From the NCBI RefSeq assembly GCF_016863335.1, contig NZ_BOOR01000060.1:23432-87431 (forward strand): 64,000 nt of DNA, in the 5' to 3' direction. The notes under the pieces are model-generated. The model was not told the origin of the DNA. It saw only the letters and a program-made list of their open reading frames with translations, and ran no database searches. This document shows, piece after piece, positions 61,855 through 64,000 of this stretch. The stretch's first letter is position 1; each line of letters opens with the position of its first letter. This DNA comes from Planotetraspora thailandica (GTDB lineage: Bacteria; Actinomycetota; Actinomycetes; Streptosporangiales; Streptosporangiaceae). The position numbers and the translations under genes are program-made.

Positions 61855-62247
61855 ATGGCGAAGCTCAGCACCGACGAGCTGCTCGACACCTTCAAGGAGA
61901 TGACCCTCCTTGAGCTCTCCGACTTCGTGAAGCTCTTCGAGGAGACCTTCGACGTCAAGGCCGCCGCCCCGGTCGCCGTCGCCGCCGCGGGTGCGCCCGG
62001 CGCCCCCGCCGCCGCTGAGGAGGCCGAGGAGCAGGACGAGTTCGAGGTCATCCTCGAGGCCGCCGGCGACAAGAAGATCCAGGTCATCAAGGAGATCCGC
62101 GCTCTGACCAGCCTGGGCCTCAAGGAGGCCAAGGACCTGGTCGACGGCGCTCCGAAGCCGGTCTTCGACGGCAAGGTCAACAAGGAGCAGGCCGAGAAGG
62201 CGAAGGCCGCCCTCGAGGGTGCCGGCGCCAGCGTCACCGTCAAGTAA
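61855..62247 (+). CDS. rplL: 50S ribosomal protein L7/L12
   Basis: The 130-residue protein recruits translation factors. It has the N-terminal dimerisation helices ([24 protein letters not shown]), an Ala/Pro-rich hinge and the C-terminal factor-binding domain ([25 protein letters not shown]). ATG with GGAGGAA upstream. A terminator follows. Confidence 0.98.
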   Translation: MAKLSTDELLDTFKEMTLLELSDFVKLFEETFDVKAAAPVAVAAAGAPGAPAAAEEAEEQDEFEVILEAAGDKKIQVIKEIRALTSLGLKEAKDLVDGAPKPVFDGKVNKEQAEKAKAALEGAGASVTVK

Positions 62248-62256
62248 CACCTCGCC

Positions 62257-62299
62257 GGAAGGGCGGGTCCACCCAGGTGCCGGGTGTACCCGCCCTTTC
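62257..62299 (+). terminator. terminator after rplL
   Basis: A 12-bp stem with one G-T pair (GGAAGGGCGGGT with ACCCGCCCTTTC) and a smaller inner stem lies 10 bases after the rplL stop codon. Confidence 0.8.
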
Positions 62300-62411
62300 G
62301 CATGTCCGGGCCCGGCCGTACGGGATCCAGACCCTATGGGCAGGCACGGCCTGGTGATCTATGTTGCGGGATAGGATCCGGCGTCCGGCGACATGATCGG
62401 GGGTGGGCCGC

Positions 62412-62897
62412 ATGTGGCGCACGCTGATCGTCTCCTTCGTGGTCGCCGCCGCACTGGCCGCGGCGGCCGTACGGCTGGGCGAGGCACGTGACGCGGCGCA
62501 GGTGCTCCAGGACGCCGGACGAGTAGCCACTCGTGCGGCCGCGGCGCACGCGGTCAGCCTGTTGTCGATCGACCACAGGACCATCGAGGCCGACATGAAG
62601 CGGGTCGAGGCGACCTCCACGGGCGAGCAGCGTGAGGAGTTCATCCGGGGCGAGCCGGCGCTGCGTCAGGCGACGCTCGACAACAAGGTCGTCCAGACGG
62701 GGGCGTTGCGGGCGACCGGGCTGGAATCCATGTCCGCCGACCGGACGTCGGCCGAGGTGTTGATCGCGGCGGACGCGGTGATCCACTGGGAAGATGGCAG
62801 GAAGGCCGCTCCCGAGGAGCGCTTCTTCCGCTGGCGCATGGAGGTCAGCAAGGTCGGCGGCATCTGGCTGGTCTCCCGGTCGGAGCTCGTGCAGTGA
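62412..62897 (+). CDS. Mce-associated-like membrane protein, first of a pair
   Basis: The roughly 161-residue protein has one N-terminal membrane helix (LIVSFVVAAALAAAAV) and an extracellular domain with LLSIDHRTIEADMKRVEATSTGEQREEF, a pattern typical of Mce-associated membrane proteins (SnoaL-like fold). It ends in a GTGA overlap with the next gene, which codes for a related protein. GTG at 62403 is an alternative start. No mce operon is nearby. Position between rplL and rpoB is notable. Confidence 0.75.
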   Translation: MWRTLIVSFVVAAALAAAAVRLGEARDAAQVLQDAGRVATRAAAAHAVSLLSIDHRTIEADMKRVEATSTGEQREEFIRGEPALRQATLDNKVVQTGALRATGLESMSADRTSAEVLIAADAVIHWEDGRKAAPEERFFRWRMEVSKVGGIWLVSRSELVQ

Positions 62898-63409
62898 GAC
62901 GCCTGCTCCTGGTCCTCCTGGTCCTCCTGGCGGGGGCGTCCGTGGTCTTCGCCGTGACGGCCTGCCGTACGTATCTGGACCTGAGAAGGGTCGAGGCGGC
63001 CGACGCGGCGTCAGCGTCGGCTCTGGCGGCCGCCCGGACCATGGCGCCTGATCTTTTGTCGTACGACTACCGTACGATCGATCAGGATCTTCGGCGGGCG
63101 CGGGATCGCGCGACGGGGGCGCTGGCGCGACGCTACGGCGAGCTGGCGGCGACGCTCCCGGAGGAGGCCCGGCGCCGCCGGCTGGTCCAGCAGGCTGTGG
63201 TGGCGGCGGCGGGCGTCGAGAGCGCGACCCCGGAGGAGGTGCGGGTGCTGGTGTTCGTCAACATGATCAGGAGCGGCGCCGGCGCCGAGGGTGAAGATCC
63301 GGAGCAGCAGGTGAGCCAGGGCAGGGCCCGCCTCGTGCTGGTGACGGACGGCGATGGCTGGCGGGCGGCCGACCTGTCGACGCTGCTGGGGGACACGCCC
63401 GCCCGCTGA
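62894..63409 (+). CDS. Mce-associated-like membrane protein, second of a pair
   Basis: The 171-residue protein resembles its upstream neighbour: an N-terminal hydrophobic helix (LLLVLLVLLAGASVVFAV), then LLSYDYRTIDQDLRRARDRATG in place of LLSIDHRTIEADMKR, and a beta-rich remainder. VTAC after the helix could be a lipobox, but a plain anchor is as likely. It is translationally coupled to the first gene by GTGA. Likely the two form a heteromeric extracellular assembly; this is inferred from the pairing only. Confidence 0.75.
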   Translation: MRRLLLVLLVLLAGASVVFAVTACRTYLDLRRVEAADAASASALAAARTMAPDLLSYDYRTIDQDLRRARDRATGALARRYGELAATLPEEARRRRLVQQAVVAAAGVESATPEEVRVLVFVNMIRSGAGAEGEDPEQQVSQGRARLVLVTDGDGWRAADLSTLLGDTPAR

Positions 63410-63833
63410 GGCGGTTTATTCAATTGTTCGCAAAGGTTGTGTTTAGGACGCACTTAACGGGGAAGACCCTTTGGCACGGCAACGTCGATCATCGGTCAGC
63501 GTTGGCTCGTGCGTGTGACGGAACGTTACCTCGACCGGCTCTCGGGTAGGGAGAGGTTCCGATGGAGTTCGCGCGCCGAACGGATGGGAAACACCCAGCG
63601 TGGTGCCCGTCAGTTAGGCGAAATGTGGGCTCTCGGGCTTGACGTTTCGGCCTGGACGGGTGATGCTGCCACCAACGTGGAGCGCAGAGCGAGAGCGGAG
63701 TGGACAGGTGTATGCCTATCGGCTACACTGCCCCTTTGCGCTGCCCTTTGACGACCGTCTCTCTGAGTAATGCTTAGTCTCTGGTCGTCTGGCGTGCGTG
63801 TAGTCAGTCCGCGAGCCCTCGGAAGGACATCTG
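63410..63833 (+). promoter_or_regulatory. rpoB upstream region and leader
   Basis: This 424-base stretch has no gene I can support. The best promoter is TGGACA (63701-63706), 17 bases, TACACT (63724-63729), which puts transcription start near 63736 and gives a leader of about 98 bases. A second candidate is TTGACG (63639-63644), 17 bases, GATGCT (63662-63667). The CCCCTTTGCGCTGCCC segment after the -10 box is familiar from other actinobacterial rpoB leaders. GACGACC (63750-63756) pairs with GGTCGTC (63783-63789) in the leader. Confidence 0.7.
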
Positions 63834-64000
63834 TTGGCAGCCTCGCGCAACGCCTCCGCCGTACCCGCCGGCCCCCGTACCGTGTCTTTTGCACGTATCG
63901 ATGAGCCGCTCGAAGTCCCCGACCTTCTCGCCTTGCAGACCGAGTCCTTTGACTGGCTGCTCGGCAACGAGAAATGGAAGGGCCGGGTCGAGGCGGCTCG
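63834..64000 (+). CDS. rpoB: DNA-directed RNA polymerase beta subunit, 5' part
   Basis: The TTG at 63834, with GGAAGGA six bases upstream, opens a frame that runs off the window. It reads [12 protein letters not shown], then [20 protein letters not shown] and [14 protein letters not shown], which matches the N terminus of actinobacterial RpoB (the [21 protein letters not shown] stretch is diagnostic). Only about 55 of some 1160 residues are present, so the rifampicin region is outside the window. Order rplL, membrane-protein pair, rpoB confirms the usual chromosome block. Confidence 0.95.
   Translation, partial: MAASRNASAVPAGPRTVSFARIDEPLEVPDLLALQTESFDWLLGNEKWKGRVEAA

Noticed and set aside
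63509..63751. An 80-codon frame in the rpoB upstream region
   Set aside because: It lies over the rpoB promoter, has no ribosome site and codes for an unrecognisable product.

Overview
This window is high-GC actinobacterial chromosome, almost wholly coding. The gene set and style (GTG/TTG starts, GTGA stop-start overlaps, an actinobacterial L10 leader, IdeR, class F sortase, SpoIIE-type phosphatase, UdgX) suggest a filamentous actinomycete, most likely of the Streptosporangiales; that rank is inferred from general resemblance, not from a search. I see no insertion sequence, prophage, integrase or CRISPR array, so this is ordinary core chromosome with accessory patches.

Layout. 0.3-11.2 kb: a DUF2218-methyltransferase fusion, a TetR regulator with an M48 protease on one side and a double carboxymuconolactone decarboxylase on the other, an alpha/beta hydrolase, an ECF sigma factor with a SnoaL-like tail, a NarL-type two-component pair, a CPBP membrane protease, a conserved hypothetical and a Nudix hydrolase. 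11.3-21.6 kb: secreted enzymes (a Tat-exported sugar isomerase-like protein, a 1107-residue multidomain PQQ-type sugar dehydrogenase, an M4 metalloprotease) around a large LAL/LuxR regulator. 21.9-27.3 kb: prolyl aminopeptidase, two MarR regulators and a divergent drug-type ABC exporter. 27.4-31.9 kb: a long glycosyltransferase and a nickel/cobalt ECF transporter (CbiM-PDGLE, CbiQ, CbiO).

31.9-44 kb: a STAS antagonist, an SDR dehydrogenase plus enoyl-CoA hydratase pair, a rhomboid protease, serC, a citrate synthase, pdxH, udgX divergent from ideR, a PAS-GAF-SpoIIE-HATPase phosphatase, a hydrolase, a 53-residue membrane protein and a long-chain-type acyl-CoA dehydrogenase. 44-47.9 kb: a cell-surface locus with a class F sortase. 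48-56.9 kb: thiolase, a 50-residue basic protein, a very-long-chain-type acyl-CoA dehydrogenase, a methyltransferase, an ECF sigma/membrane partner pair, adenosine deaminase, a decayed ATPase/DUF4143 gene and an aspartate aminotransferase.

57.1-64 kb is the conserved transcription/translation block tRNA-Trp, secE, nusG, rplK, rplA, a lipoprotein, L10 leader, rplJ, rplL, two related membrane proteins and the 5' end of rpoB, which runs off the right edge. Fatty-acid oxidation genes (two acyl-CoA dehydrogenases, enoyl-CoA hydratase, SDR, thiolase) are scattered across 32-51 kb; both dehydrogenases have palindromes in their upstream regions that look like repressor sites.

No clear-cut new system stands out. 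The most interesting items are the sortase locus with an unconventional neighbour, the duplicated hairpin module between rplK and rplA, the DUF2218-methyltransferase fusion, the transporter leader, the membrane-protein pair before rpoB, and TTA codons in four regulatory or export genes.
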